A DNA stretch of 64,000 nt from Dactylorhiza incarnata. Its lineage: Eukaryota > Streptophyta > Magnoliopsida > Asparagales > Orchidaceae. Position numbers and translations under genes: made by a program. Location of the stretch: the NCBI GenBank assembly GCA_033032865.1, contig JAWHQI010000121.1, positions 930,001-994,000 of the forward strand, given 5' to 3'. Each line of letters opens with the position of its first letter. The stretch's first letter is position 1. The notes under the pieces are model-generated. The model saw only the letters and a list, made by a program, of their open reading frames with translations, made no database searches and had not been told where the DNA came from. This document shows positions 11,927 to 24,900 of the stretch, piece after piece.

Positions 11927-12882
11927 TTTTTGAGAAAAGTAGATAAGGCCTCATAGACCTTTCTGAATTTTCTTTCTACATACTTGAAATTTGAAGGGAT
12001 GGCCTTCTCTGTATTCTTCTATATTTTGTCATGTCCTTTGAATAGTTTTTCCAGATCAGTTTCAGCTTCAGGATAGACATCATTTAGCTTTATCCCCAGA
12101 CCAAAGACTTTAGCAGATAGCAAATTTATTTCTTCTAAGTCCAGATCTTCTGCATCAGGGTCTGGTACAATGAATGTGTATTGCCGATTCACAGGGGTTG
12201 GAGCTGTCCTTAATACAATCTTCTTTTTCTTCTAAAGAAGCTGCTCTGTTTCATTTGGATCGCATCCAAGACCCCCTTTGTGAAGTTACCCTTTATTTTT
12301 CTAGAATTTTGGCTTGAGAATTTCTGGCAGTATACTTTGTAGGGTCAAAGAGTGTGCTTGGAATTTAAATTACCTCATTTAGTTGTTCTTTTTCTACAAC
12401 ATCCTTGCCCTTCTTTAGACTTTTAATGAACAACCTTCTCTTTTCTTCTATCTCTCTTTGAGAGGCTTCATACTCATATATCTCATTCCCTAATTTCATC
12501 TAGCGCTTTATCAAGATTTGGATCAATGTATGTTTCCATTCTATTATCTGGGATTTCAACCTTCTCATAGGTTTTATAATAGGACTTGTCTTTCTTGAAT
12601 TGTTTCCTTTGCTCTTTTGTATACTTTTCCCAAATTGGTATCCTTCCTCTGGCCCCTCTTCCTCTTCCTCTGTACGGAGATCTTCCTTTGAAGATTGGTT
12701 CTGGGACAATTAGAGTGGGTGCTAGAGTAGGATCAGGAGGAAGCTGAGCTGGAGGTGAAGAGGGTGGAGCAGCTACAAGAACTTGATCAGCAATCTTGAC
12801 TGGAGATGGTGTCGTTGTCGATTTTTCAGAAGAGACCTTGAATTCTTGTACATCAGGGATAGATAGCTCAGTGCCCTCATTG
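11927..12882 (-). pseudogene. element B ORF2, C-terminal part
   Basis: Continues the ORF interrupted by element C. Read on the minus strand from 12882: a Ser/Thr/Pro-rich stretch (TTTPSPVKIAD, PPSSPPAQLPPDP), an Arg/Gly-rich patch (SPYRGRGRGARGR), a Lys-rich segment, then after at least two stops a KKKK-IVLRT basic patch and an acidic/coiled C-terminus ending at TAG 11927-11929. The basic patch resembles the nuclear-signal-like C-termini of ORF2 in C and D. No transmembrane segment is visible. It occupies the position of the SIRE env-like gene. Function unknown. Confidence 0.6.
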
Positions 12883-14581
12883 TGAAAGTGCACAGTGTGC
12901 CTCTGATAATCCTCTAGAGGGGGTGAATATAGATTTAAAATATTTCTAATCTAACTGTAACAACAATAAAACAAACTAAGCATTTATGCTCAACAAAATC
13001 ACAAGCAGAATAATATATTACAAGAAATAAAATGCTGAAGAAAGAAATTTGGACAGCACAGAAAAGCACAACACAAACACAAGAGATTTTATAGAGGTTC
13101 CCCAAAATGTGGGTACTCCTCTGTTCTACCACCTGGTAGGAATGCACCAACAGTGCCTGAGTCTTTTGACATGGAGACTCTCAGAACCACTGATCTTTCG
13201 ATAAGGAGATCATGAACCAACCAGATATTTTGATAAGGAGATCTTGAATCAACCAGATCTTTTGATAAGGAGATCTTGAACCACTGAATCAATTGGAAGA
13301 GTGATTCTTAAAACTCTTTTATAGGTTAGAATGAGAAGGAGAAAGAAGAAGGGGAGAAGGAAGAATTATGTTCTCAAAATTTTGATGAAGCTCTGTCTCA
13401 AGAAACAGCTTCTATTTTCTTCTATTAGATCTGCTGAAGATGAACTCCTGCTTATGATTGTTATGTTTGTAGGAGCTTATGATTGTCAGATCTTTTTCAC
13501 TTTCTTCTAATTGAACTCTGGCTGCTATATGATATTGATGATGAGCAGCCAACAGTTGTTCTACAGTAAGAGATTGAGAGCAGTTGTTCTATCTTCTTTG
13601 TATTTTCTCTATTAGGGTTTCCGAGGAGGAAGAAGAAGAGGAAGCCCTAATAAAAAAAAGTCTTAGCCGATTGTAATGAATCCCCTGTCTTCACTGTTTG
13701 TTTCTTCCATTTTATTGTCCTTCATTAATTTGAATTACATTCCATTTCTGGTAGGACCTGAAAAGGTATTTCTGCTGCTGCAATTCCTCTTTCTTTCCTT
13801 TCTTGATTCACGACCCGTCCCCCAACTGTATGCTAGTTTCCAAGAAAGTTTTTTGTCCTCTATTTATTCTTCTTTCTATTTGAGGCAATTAATGAGCCAT
13901 TGGAGAATGGTCTTCAGACTTGTGGGTCATGAGAGAGAGTCAAAAATAACAGCTGAAAAAGATTTCCTTTTTCAGACTTTATTCGATCTTGCGTCGACTT
14001 CTCCTTCTCTCTTATCGACGCACCTTCGAGTTCATGTAAGATCAGCTTTGATTTCATCCTTGCTCTGATTGAACTCTGCTAGTCGATGTTGCATTGATTC
14101 CTTGTCGATGTACCCCGTCGAATTGAAGGCATGGCTCTGAACTTCATTATCTGTGTCGAGATAAAGTAGATGTTGTGTCGACTTTAGATGCTTCGACAGA
14201 TACTTCCCTCTGCTTTGAGTTGAATTAGAAGCTGCATCGACTTCACAAGGTACTTTGACAGGTCCATGTCCTCTACGTCGATATCTATTCGATGTAACGT
14301 CAACTTGACCTACTTCGACAAAAGAGATGAGTTGCTTGGACTTCTAGTCAGGGTGGTGTCGACATCAAATCGATGTTGCGTCGATTTCTATTCAACGCAA
14401 ATGTTAACTCCACCTAATTTGTACTTCTCTTGATACAGTCTTGACACCCTAGGTTGAGTGTGACATCCTAAGACATCTAATGACCAGATTACCCTCACTA
14501 TACAATGGGTAATTGAAACCTAATAGTTAAGATCACTTGTAAATAATTTGTTAAGGTAAATCTAAGGAGTTTTTCCCAATA
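12883..14581 (-). repeat. element C 3' LTR
   Basis: Starts TGAAAGTGCAC and ends CCCAATA (one change from CCCAACA). Inside are tandem GATCTTTTGATAAGGAGATC words (13190-13285) and a U3 zone (13985-14400) with degenerate GCGTCGA/TCGACGC words. The open frame 13676-14068 lies entirely within the LTR and is not a gene. Confidence 0.93.
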
Positions 14582-14595
14582 ATCTCCCCCTATTT
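14582..14595 (-). other. element C polypurine tract
   Basis: The complement reads AAATAGGGGGAGAT next to the 3' LTR; same form as in B and D. Confidence 0.85.
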
Positions 14596-14792
14596 ATCTT
14601 AACAAATTTCACAGTTTTGTTTAAAGTGATTTAACACAGTTTTTGCATAACCAATATCTACAAGACAATATGATCACAGAATAAGATAGATTGAAATCAT
14701 AAACAATACCATTCATTTGTCAAGAAATAGTATTTGCTCTTCCCACCATAGTGTTATTTTCTAGAAGACAATAATCACAGAGTACCTGAGCT

Positions 14793-16582
14793 TTAGGAAT
14801 CTTTCTCAAGAGTTTTTCTTTTCCTAGTGAAGACCTTTGGAATAATGTTTCTTTTTGCCACTTTCAGAGGCTCATTATCATCATCTGGAGAATTGTATGC
14901 TTCTTCACCAGCCATCTCTTTGGGAAGCCCCTGAGATTATGCATTTACTTCAGCCTCCTGGGCAGGTTCCTGAGCAATTTGAGCTACTTCCTCTAGCAGA
15001 TTGTCATTTTGAGGCTCCTCCTGAACTACTGTTGTACTAACATCTGCCATCTCTGTATCCAGATTCCTTTGAACATTTGGAGCAAGCTTCCCCTGAATAG
15101 TTGGGATCTCCCCCTGAATCTCTGTAGCAGCTGTTTCCTCCTTATTCTGACTCTCTGGTGCAGGATCCCCCTGAACCTGTGCATCTTGAAAGGTGGTCAC
15201 TTTGTCAAAAGCAGGACCCTGTTCACTCAAATCTAGAACAGGTCTTTCTTCCTCCAAGATGTTCTCCCCCTTCTTAACCTTGTTGAACAGAGAGGTTAAG
15301 AACTCCTTTGTGACCATGGAGGAAGACACAAAATCCTTTAGACCCTGGAGGGATTTCTTTAAATCTAACAGTTCAGCCACCATCTGGGAGTACTTCCTGT
15401 CAAATTTTCTTGCTTGGGAGGCCACCAGGTCTATAAATGTAGATGAAGCAAGGGCAACTGCTTTGGAGATGACCTACTCAAGGTCAATTGGGGGGATAAG
15501 AGAGGTAGATGGAGGAGGAGATGGAGGGAAGTATTCTTGGATAGGGGAGAGAGCATGATAGGTTTCATGTGAGAAATGAATTGGTGGTGGAGGAGGTGGA
15601 GCAGGCTGAGAATCTGTGATAACAATGTATGGTAGCTGATGGTGAATTGGAGAAGATGGCTCTGGGGTTGAAGAGAATGGAATGGGTTCAGGGAATTGTT
15701 GCTATTGTTGTTGTTGTTGCTGGGGAGATTGGTGAGCTGGGACGTCATCCTGAGGACGAGCTGGAACTGTGTCCAGAGAAGTTTGAGAGGGAGGAGGAGG
15801 AATAGTATCCCTTGGAGCATCTGGTATTTCTCTTTCTGAAACTTGAGGAGGAGGAGGAGGAGAGGGAAGAGATGAAGGTGCAGACTGACCAGGCTTTTGA
15901 ATCTGCCTGGTCCACTTGGAGAAAATTCCAATGTTGATTCTTTTTCCAGGAGGAATAAGCATTCCTTTTGACTTACACACTGCTGGGAAGTGGTGAAGCA
16001 GCACCTGACTCATTATCCTCATATAAGCATTTTCTTTGTGGGCATGTTTGTGCACAATCATCCTTAGCAGTAACTTCCCCCAGTTTATCTTTTTCTTAAG
16101 AACCAAAGCTCCCATAATTTGAAGATGTTACTTTGGAACAACATCATGACTGAAATTTTGCATAGCAGCACCTTCCCTACTATATCTGCCAAGAACCTAT
16201 ATTCTTCTCCAAGATCAATCTTCTTCAAATTGATCTGATTGTCCTTCTTGAACTGCATAAGCTCCAAGGCCCTCTTGGTCTCATCCCCTGTAAATTCATC
16301 TGGCTCACTCCCAGTTAGAAGATCATATGTTTGATTCAGTAAATCCTCTGTTATTAGTACATCTGTGTCGTACACTTTTCCCTTAAGAGAACCATCATCT
16401 CCTATCTGAACATTGTCTTTAAACTCTGTCAGTTTGATATCCAATTTCTTGCATCCTGTGGATATCAACTTGGTTAATTCAGCATCTTGGAATAGTCCAA
16501 GAATGGCCTTGAAGCATTCGGCAGCTACGCTGAACAAATCAATGTCGACGTCGAATCCAGAATTAACCTTTGGTTGAGCCAT
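14793..16582 (-). pseudogene. element C ORF2 (uncharacterised, broken)
   Basis: The start ATG at 16582 opens MAQPKVNSGFDVDI, parallel to D's MAPKINSGFDIDL. Order: an N-terminal folded-looking domain (16582 to about 15900) including RFLADIVGKVLLCKIS and ENAYMRIMSQVL, a Pro-rich linker with a Gln run, a coiled segment (MVAELLDLKKSLQGLKDFV) followed by MVTKEFLTSLFNKVKKGE, a QGE/acidic tail and a basic end (PKVFTRKRKT). Defects: a frameshift near 16150 and stops in the Gln run (about 15700), near 15470 and near 14938. No intron-like gap is present where D has one. The domain layout suggests a retroelement accessory protein. I cannot assign a function. Confidence 0.75.
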
Positions 16583-17241
16583 TTGATTGACAGTACCTGC
16601 AAACACAAAGTGATGACAAGAGAGAGAGAGTAGCACGAGAGAACTAGAGAGCAAGAGTGCAAGAGAGCAAATGAGGAAAATTCGAAAGCGTAATGAACTC
16701 GACGTTGAAGTTGCCTAAGAGAAGACGATTTGTCGCAACTTAGGGTTTTGGTCGATGCGCCGTCGATAAGGATTAGTATTTGGCGCATAAAAATAAGTCG
16801 AGAATGCTTCTAGAATCAATTCTGCTCGTAGTAATATCAACGTTGCGTCGATTAGTATTCGACGCAACTACGAGATTGCTTAGCAATTATTAAGTCGACG
16901 GAGTCCAGTCGATGTATGCGTCGATATGAACTTGACGCTGCATTGAATTCTACTCGAATTATTCACTCTGAGTGCTCCTTGATGCTAGCGTCGAGTAGAA
17001 GTCGATGGTACGTCGACTTCTATTCAACGCACCTCTGAATGAACAGATTTATTTTTTTAGAAAATTCTTATTGGTTTTTCCCAGCAATTTTGTTTATTGA
17101 AAATAAGTTTATGTTATTAAATTTATAAACTATAAGGAAGATTCAAGGCTGGATGAATTTTGTTCCTTATTCAAGACCTACATCTTTCTTCCCACTCCAT
17201 TTTATCCTGAGTGAGGCCCTACCTAATCCTGCACAAGCAAT
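16583..17241 (-). promoter_or_regulatory. element C leader upstream of ORF2
   Basis: Non-coding gap between gag and ORF2. On the minus strand it carries several GTCGA/CGTCGA inverted words (16690-17040), then a CT-rich run and TTTGCAG/GTACTG (about 16591-16601), which looks like a 3' splice site 15 nt before the ORF2 ATG. Element B has the same AG/GTAC arrangement before its ORF2. This suggests a spliced ORF2 mRNA; no transcript evidence is available. Confidence 0.5.
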
Positions 17242-19141
17242 TCAAACATTAGAAGGGACCCAGGTTACCTTGGGCCCTTTGCTTTTACCATTGTAGGGTT
17301 CAATGAAAGAATAGAAAGGTTTTTCATGATATCCTTTTGGATGATAAGGAATGGGTTTCCCAAACCTATTATTTTGATATTTAAAGTGAGTATAGAATGT
17401 ATCTAAATATAGGAGATCAGCAGAATGTCTTATTATCCTAGGTTTTGTTTTTACTTTTAGGTTGTTGTTATTTAACTTCCCTATATTGTTCTTACCTAAA
17501 GATTTCTCTTTCTTATTCAGATTTACTTTATTAGATTTATCTATCCTATCTGGATGACTGTTATCCTTACCCTTGAATGATGCACTCTTCTCACTTGTTT
17601 GGTACCCACTAGGTCTAACAAAAGGTACTGGATATTTCCAGGCAGGCTTCTTAGGTGCTTCTATGCTAGTGGAGGGCTCTGCTCCTAACCCTAAATTATT
17701 AAATCTCATAGAGAAATTTTCTGTGATGTCTTTGAGCTTCTGACTCCTCCCATTGAGTGAGTCCTTAAAGGCCTTTGCCTTTGCTAGCTCCTCTTTTAGT
17801 TTTATGTTTTCTTTCCTAATTTCAATCAGTACTAACTCTTTATTATTAATTCCATTTGTTAAGTACTGATTTCTTAGGGGTATGTCATCTTGCTTAAGGT
17901 TTTCTAATTCAGTCCTACCCATGTCTAACTCTCTTTCTACCCTAAGGTGATCAATATAGAAGTCTGTAAAACAAGTTTTAAAATCATCTGAACTAAAATC
18001 AAAATCATCAAATACTGATACTTGATCCTCTTCATTATCTGATGACATCCCCAGTGCCATCATGCAGGCTGCTTCAGCTTCAGCTTCATCATCACTTTCA
18101 GATGAGGATGAGCTCAATTCTACTTCTGAGTCACTCCAGGTTTCAGCAATAAAACCCTTTGCTTTGTTCTTGTCCTTCCCTCTGAAGGGCTTCTTCTTCT
18201 TCTCCTTTTTGTTGCTGCTTCAGTCCCTTTGCTCTTGTGGGCACTCAGGAGCAATGTGCCCTGGTTTATTGCAAGTGAAGCAGATAATCTCCCTCCTTGG
18301 AGTTTTATCATACCTGGGCCTTAAGTCCCTTTCTCTTCTCTTTGAGTCTTCTGTCTTGACCCATTTCTTGAATCTCCTTTCTAGGTGATTGAACATCTCA
18401 TCTTCAGGAGTGGATGGCTCTCCTTCAGAAGCTTTCAAGGCAAGGCTCCTTTGGATAGGAGTAGGAGTTTTCTCTCTATCTTCTGATTCAGCCCTGTTCT
18501 TCAGAAGCATCTCATATGACTTAAGCTTTCCTAGCAAAGCTTCTATTGAGATTTCTCTGTGGCATCTGGACTCTCGGATTGCCCAGATCCTTGAATCCCA
18601 TGAGCTAGGGAAGCACAAAAGAATCTTATCATTTATCTCAGTTAGAGAAATCTCCGTCTCTAGCCCCTTCAACTCATTTATTATGATGTTGAATCTGTCA
18701 TACATCTCACTCACAGATTCCTCACCCTTTTTTTGAAAGTTCTTATTTTGGGATATGAGAAGGGACTTTCTGTCCTTTCTTTCATCAGAGCTTCCTTCCA
18801 CCATCCTAGTGAGGGAAACCCAGATCTCCTTTGTTGATTGGCAGTCAGCAACCTTTTCAAAGATGTCATCTGACATGGTGGAGACTAGGATATTCATGGC
18901 ATTGGCATCACATGCCTTCAGCTTATTCTCAGCCTCTGACCACTCACTTCTTGGGACTACCTCTATTGTTGAGGACTCTCCTGCCTTTGGTCTGACTGGA
19001 GCTGGAGGACCTCTGAGAATAACATCATAGATGTCTTCATCAATGGAATTCATATAGAGCTTTATTCTGGCCTTCCAGAGTGTGAACTTGTTCAAGTTAT
19101 ACACTGGAGGTCTTGTTGAAGCATAAATCCTTAGAACTCAT
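17242..19141 (-). pseudogene. element C gag
   Basis: The ATG at 19141-19139 starts MSSKD, then a one-base insertion shifts the frame before the conserved STRPPV. From there the frame is open through a UBN2-type capsid domain (WKARIKLYMNSIDEDIYDV, EIWVSLTRMVEGSSDE, LTEINDKILLCFPSSWDSR) and a CCHC knuckle (CFTCNKPGHIAPEC, about 18260-18300). A single TGA near 18218 interrupts the Lys-rich stretch after the knuckle, and the rest runs to 17242. A Ser/acidic region, coiled coil and WVPSNV tail follow. The second knuckle seen in B and D is absent. Gag would supply the capsid for packaging. Confidence 0.87.
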
Positions 19142-19226
19142 TTTTCTTTATAAAATATATTTGTAATACAGAAATAAGTGTAGGAGGTCTTTTTGATCAA
19201 GGTGTTAACCTTTTAATGATCAACCT

Positions 19227-19239
19227 CCCTCTGATACCA
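19227..19239 (-). other. element C primer binding site
   Basis: The complement reads TGGTATCAGAGGG, two bases inside the 5' LTR. It matches the initiator-Met tRNA 3' end, as is usual for copia elements. Confidence 0.88.
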
Positions 19240-19241
19240 AT

Positions 19242-20945
19242 TGAAAGTGCACAGTGTGCCTCTGAGAATCCTCTAGAGGGGGGTGAATAGAGACTTAAAA
19301 TATTTCTAATCTAACTGTGACAACAATAAAACAAACTAAGGATTTATGCTCAACAAAATCACAGGCAGAATAATATATTGCAAGAAATAAAATGCTGAAG
19401 AGAGAAATTTGGACAGCACAGAAAAGCATAACACAAACACAAGAGATTTTATAGAGGTTCCCCAAAATGTGGGTAATCCTCTCTTCTTCCACCTGGTAGG
19501 AATGCACCAATAGTGCCTGAGTCTTTTGACAAAGAGACTCTCAGAACCACTGATCTTTTGATAAGGAGATCATGAACCAACCAGATCTTTTGATAAGGAG
19601 ATCTTGAACCAACCATATCTTTTGATAAGGAGATCTTGAACCACTGAATCCTTTGGAAGAGGGACTCTTAAAACTCTTTTACAGGTGAGAATGGGAAGGA
19701 GAAAGAAGAAGGGGGAGAAGGAAGAATTCTGTTTTCAGAATTCTGATGAAGCTCTATCTCAAGAAACAACTTCTATTTTCTTTTACTAGATCTGCTGAAG
19801 ATGAACTCCTGCTTATGATTGTGATGATTTGCAGGAGCTAATGATTGTCAGATCTTTTTCACTTCCTTCTGATTGAACTCTGGCTGCTATATGATATTGA
19901 TGATGATCAGCCAACAGTTGTTCTGCAGTAAGAGATTGAGAGCAGCTGTTCTATCTTCTCTGTATTTTCTCTATTAGGGTTTCCGAGGAGGAAGAAGAAG
20001 AGGAAGCCCTAATAAAAAAAAGTCTTAGCCGATTGTAATGAATCCCCTGTCTTCACTGTTTGTTTCTTCCCTTTTATTGTCCTTCATTAATTTGAATTAC
20101 ATTCCATTTCTGGTAGGACCTGAAAAGGTATTTCTACTGCTGCAATTCCTCTTTCTGTCATTTCTTGATTCACGGCCCGTCCCCCAACTGTATGTTAGTT
20201 TCTAAGAAAGCTTTCTTTTCCTCTATTAATTCTTTTTTCTATTTGAGGCAATTAATGAGCCGTTGGAGAACGGTCTTCAGACTTGTGGGTCATGAGAGAG
20301 AGTCAAAAATAATAACTGAAAAAGGTTTCCTTTTTCAAACTTTATATGACGTTTCGTCGACTTCTAGTTATCTCTTATCGACGCACCTTCGAGTTCATGT
20401 AAGAGCATCATCAATTTTATCCTTGCTCTGATTGAACTCTGCTAGTCGACGTTGCATCGATTCCTTATCGATGTAACCCGTCGAATTGAAGGCATGACTC
20501 TGAACTTCATTATCTCCGTCGAGATGAAGTAGACGTTGCGTCGACTTTAGAAGTCTTCGACAGATACTTCCCTCTACTCTGAGTTGAATTAGAAGCTGCA
20601 TCGACTTCACATGGTAATTCGACAGGTCCATGTCCTCTATGTCGATATCTATTCGACGTAACATCGACTTGACCTACTTCGACGGAAGAGATGAGTTGCT
20701 TGGACTTCTAGTCAGAGTGGCGTCGACATCAACTCGATGTTGCGTCGATTTCTATTCGACACAAATGTTAACTCCACCTAATTTGTGCTTCTCTTGATTT
20801 AGTCTTGACACCCTAGGTTGAGTGTGACTTCCTAAGGCATCTAATGACCAAATTACCCTCACTATACAATGGGTAATTGAAACCTAATAGTTAAGATAAC
20901 TTGTAAATAATTTGTTAAGGTAACTCTAAGGAGTTTTTCCCAACA
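19242..20945 (-). repeat. element C 5' LTR
   Basis: This 1704-bp partner of 12883-14581 ends CCCAACA next to the TSD. It has the same internal tandem words and GTCGA-type inverted words (20350-20770). Overall similarity to its partner is high but clearly below that of D's LTR pair, so C is older than D. Confidence 0.93.
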
Positions 20946-21426
20946 CATTGACCTATTGCAAACTCTTCAGATAGCCATTATCATCTGAGAGTAGAGCAAT
21001 ATCCCCCTGTTTTGATGACTCCCTCTGTGTTGAAGGCAGAATCCTTGGATGAGAGAATGTTACTGAATCTTGAGGTAGCAGAAGAAGCTTGGAAGTGATG
21101 GCTGGCTCTCCTTTAGAAACAAAAGACAAGGGGATAGCTGTGGTGTATACTGAATCTTGAGGTGGCTTGCTGGCACATTTCTCTCCCCGCTTTATATCAT
21201 TGAGAAAGGATATAAATACTTCAGCAGGCACTATTGACGACCTTACTTTTGTATCAATGGCCTTTATTTGACCAGTAAGATTTTGTAACTTTCTGTGTTG
21301 AGCACACAGCTTTCGATAGCAGTCTTTCGAGATGTCAAGATAGAGAGAGTTGAACTGAGACAGCAGTGTCTCTAAGGCTTGATCAACTGCTTGAACAAGA
21401 TCTCTTTGATCTTAAGAGAAATCCAT
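20946..21426 (-). pseudogene. element B ORF2, N-terminal part
   Basis: The ATG at 21426 opens MDFS followed by a stop, then a long heptad-like helix (VDQALETLLSQFNSLYLDIS ... HRKLQNLTGQIKAIDTKV) and VPAEVFISFLNDIKRGEK. The last segment resembles the coiled-coil/KKGE section in the middle of ORF2 of C and D, but the N-terminal LLADIVGK domain of those ORFs is missing. Element C inserted at 20945. Its position after RNase H is that of the SIRE env-like gene. No signal peptide or membrane helix is visible. Confidence 0.62.
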
Positions 21427-21960
21427 CAACTTCCCATGGGTACCTGTACGAAGAAAGAAAGAGAGAAGTAGAGAGGAAACGAAGGAGAGCAGTAGGGAGA
21501 GAATTCGAAAGCACGGGAAATTTGACATCTAAGTTGCATTAGAGAAGAAGATTCGTCGCAACTTGGGGTTGGATTCGACGCACCGTCGACAAAAATTAAT
21601 ATTCAGCGTGCCAAAACATGTCGAGGCAGCTTCTAGAAGTGACTATGCGTGCGCTGATATGTCGACGTCCCGTCAATTAGTAATCGATGTGGCTCTGAAT
21701 GAAGACGACAAATATAATGCTGACGTAGATGTCAATATGTATTCGACGCTACGTCGAATGCTACTCGAATGACCTATCCTAGGAGGCTCTCGAAGCTTTC
21801 ATCGAGTAGAAGTCGATGGTACGTTGATTTGTATTCGACGCAGCTTTGATTAAACGGTTATGTTCTTCTCAAAATTCTTACTGTTTTCCCAACAATAACT
21901 TTCTATGGAAAATAGATCTTTATACATAATAAGTGTGTCCTACAGTGCTCCATCAAACAT
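21427..21960 (-). promoter_or_regulatory. element B leader upstream of ORF2
   Basis: Non-coding gap between RNase H and ORF2 with dense GTCGA/CGTCGA inverted words (21540-21850). On the minus strand a long CT run ends in CGTACAG/GTACC about 20 nt before the ORF2 ATG. The layout matches the ORF2 leader of element C. Confidence 0.5.
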
Positions 21961-24900
21961 TCACAGTGCGTTGATGAAGAACTTGTGCTTACTTTCATCA
22001 AGTGGCTTTGTGAAGATGTCATCCCTTTGAATATCAATGGAAATGTATTGAAGATTGATCTTACCCTTCTCAATATTATCCCTGAGAAAGTGGTGTCTTA
22101 TCTCTATGTGCTTAGTTCTGCTGTGGAGAACAGGATTGGAAGCTATAGATATAGCACTAGAGCTACCATAATATATTATGGAATTGTCAAAAGAAAAGTT
22201 ATAGTCTAACAACTGATTTTGCATCCACAGTATTTGTGAGCAGCAGTTTCCTGCAGCTAGATATTCAGCTTCAGCTGTAGAAGTGGAGACTGAGGTTTTC
22301 TTCTTGCTAAACCATGAAATTAGTCTAGCACCCAGGAATTGACAGGTTCCTGAGGTGCTTTTTATATCCATCCTACACCCAGTATAGTCTGCATATGAAT
22401 AGCCAACTAAGTCAAATCCAGATTCTGCTAGATACCACAAGCCAAGTTCAGGTGTGCCCATCAGATATCTAAGTATTCTTTTTACATAACTCATATGGGA
22501 TTCTTTAGGGTCAACCTGAAACCTAGCACATATACAGGTAGCAAATATTATATCTGGTCTGCTTCCTATCAGATAGAGAAGAGAGCCAATGGCTGCTCTG
22601 TAAGTCTTCTAATCAAAGGACTTACTCTTTTCATCTCTATCAAGGTATTGGTAGCCATGGGGGTTTTCATGACAGAGGCATTTTCCATCACAAACATTTT
22701 GATGAGTTCTCTAGTATAGTTGGATTAGGATATGAAAATGCCATCACCATTCTGCCTTATTTGGAGGCCTAGAAAATAGGATAACTCCCCCCATGCTACT
22801 CATTTCAAATCTAGACTGCATTAGGTATGCAAACCTTTTGCACAGTGTTTGATCTGTTGATCTAAATATGATATTATCTACATATATTTGTACTAGTAGT
22901 AGATGATTTTTATGTGCTCTTGTGAAAAGTGTTTTATCCACCTTGCCTCTTTCAAAGGAGTGTTCCATAAGGAAAGTGGATAAGGTCGCATGCCAAGCTC
23001 TTGGAGCTTGCTTGAGGCCATAAAGTGTTTTATCTAATCTATACACAAAAGAGGGAAAAGATGGATTGACAAAACCTGGGGGCTGTTCCATATAGACTTC
23101 TTCCTGAAGAGTTCCATTTAGGAATGCACTCTTCATATCCCTCTGATACACTTTAATCTTCATATGAGCATCATATGCAAGGAACATTCTGATTGCTTCC
23201 AGCCTTGCCACTAGAGAAAAGTCTGGTTGAAGGCAATCCCCTCCTCTTGCCTATATCCTTGAGCCACAAGCCTGGCCTTTTTCCTGACTATGACTCCAGT
23301 TGAGTCTATCTTATTTTTGAATACCCATTTGGTTCCAATTACTGGGTAATTCCTTGGCCTCTCAACTACTGTTCAGACCTTGTTCCTCTCAAATTGAGCT
23401 AGTTCCTCTTGCATGGCAGATATCCAGTGAAGATCACTGTCTGCTTCTTCAAACTTCTTGGGTTCATACTGTAAGAGAAAGCATTATAGCATGGTTTCAT
23501 GTGTTACCTGATACCTTGTCTTGACTCCCACTGTCAAATCTCCTATAACCTGAGTTGAAGGATGATCCTTTAGTGTCTTCTCGTTCTTGTTGAGCTATTA
23601 AGGGGAATCATTTCCTCAGGAATTTCTACTTGCTCATTGACTGTTAGTGCACCATCTACATTTTCTGAAATGATCTCAGTGGCTGGTAAGTCAGGTGCTT
23701 TAAGCTCATCCTCATCTGTAGTAGTGTCTTCATTTGAATCAGTGTCAGCTTTCTACTTTCCTTTATCCTGACAATCTAATGAATGATCCATGATGTTGAT
23801 CCTTTCAACTTGATCTGCAAGTTGGTCTTCTTCCTGCAATATAGTGTTGGTGGAAGTTTCCTTCCCCTTATAAAACATGTTAGCTTCATCAAAGACCACA
23901 TGCATTGACTCCTCAATTTTGAGAGGGCTTTTATTATAGTATCTATAGGCCTTGCTTGATGAGGAGTATCCCAAAAATATTCCATCATCAGCCTTCTTGT
24001 CAAATTTGGCAAGATGACTCTTTCCATTATTTAGAATGAAGCAAGTACACCCAAAAATCCTAAAGTATGTGACTATAGGTACCTTTCCCTTCAATAACTT
24101 ATAAGGAGTCTTCAACTTAGTCTTGTGGATGAGACTTCTATTCAGAACATAATTGACAGTATTCACTGTCTCAGCCCAAAAGGACTTTGGCAAATTTGAT
24201 TCAGCCAATAATGTCCTTCCTGATTCAATTAGAGTTCTATTTTTCCTTTCAGCTACCCCATTTTGTTGGGGGTTCTAGGAGATGAAAAGCTTTGTCTTAT
24301 TCCTTCATCCTGATAGAATCTACACATTAACTGATTTTCAAACTCAGTACCATGATCACTTCTGATCACAGCAACTTGAGTGTTGAATTCAGATTGAATC
24401 TGTCTAATGAATCTTGAGACGATCTTGAAGGTGTCTGAATTAGCTTTTTGAAAGAACACCCAGCTGATTCTAGAAAAGTCATCAACAATGATTAGGGTGT
24501 AGGACTTACCTGCTAAGATCTGAGTGGAGATAGGACCAAACAGGTCCATGTGCAACAGGTATAGGGTTCTGGAAGAATCATTCTTACCAATTGGTTTGAA
24601 TGATGACTTGATATACTTTCCTAGTTAGTAGGCTCTACAGGGATGATCTTTCTTAAACTTACCAATTGGTAAGCCTCTTACTTGGTTAAGTTTGGATAGC
24701 TTAGCTATGTTCTTAAAGTTTAGGTGGCTAAACCTCCTATGTCATAACTCACTATTTTCTACTTGGGAGTTAATTAAGCAGAACTCTGACCTTACATACT
24801 CAAAATCTACCGCATAGACTTTACCCTTCCTAAGTCCAGTCAATACTATTTGGTTAGATATAGAAACTATGTGACATAGAGACTTGGTGAATACAACGTA

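Larger units (their letters stand above)
12883..20945 (-). mobile_element. non-autonomous copia element 'C' (gag + ORF2)
   Basis: It is 8063 bp long with the exact TSD CATTG (12878-12882 and 20946-20950). LTRs of 1699 and 1704 bp flank PBS, gag, a GTCGA-rich leader, ORF2 and PPT, all on the minus strand. No protease, integrase, RT or RNase H sequence is present anywhere inside. The layout is the same as in element D, so loss of pol is a shared design rather than a private deletion. Gag and ORF2 each carry a few frameshifts or stops. Confidence 0.93.

Noticed and set aside
15431..15931. 166-codon Leu/Ser-rich minus-strand frame
   Set aside because: Shadow frame of the Pro-rich linker of C's ORF2; the same Pro-rich linker in D gives a similar shadow at 31004-31360.
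16583..16654. Hydrophobic, signal-peptide-like extension upstream of the C ORF2 ATG
   Set aside because: It is the CT-rich splice-like leader read in frame. The homologous ORF2 of D starts at the equivalent downstream ATG and has no such segment.
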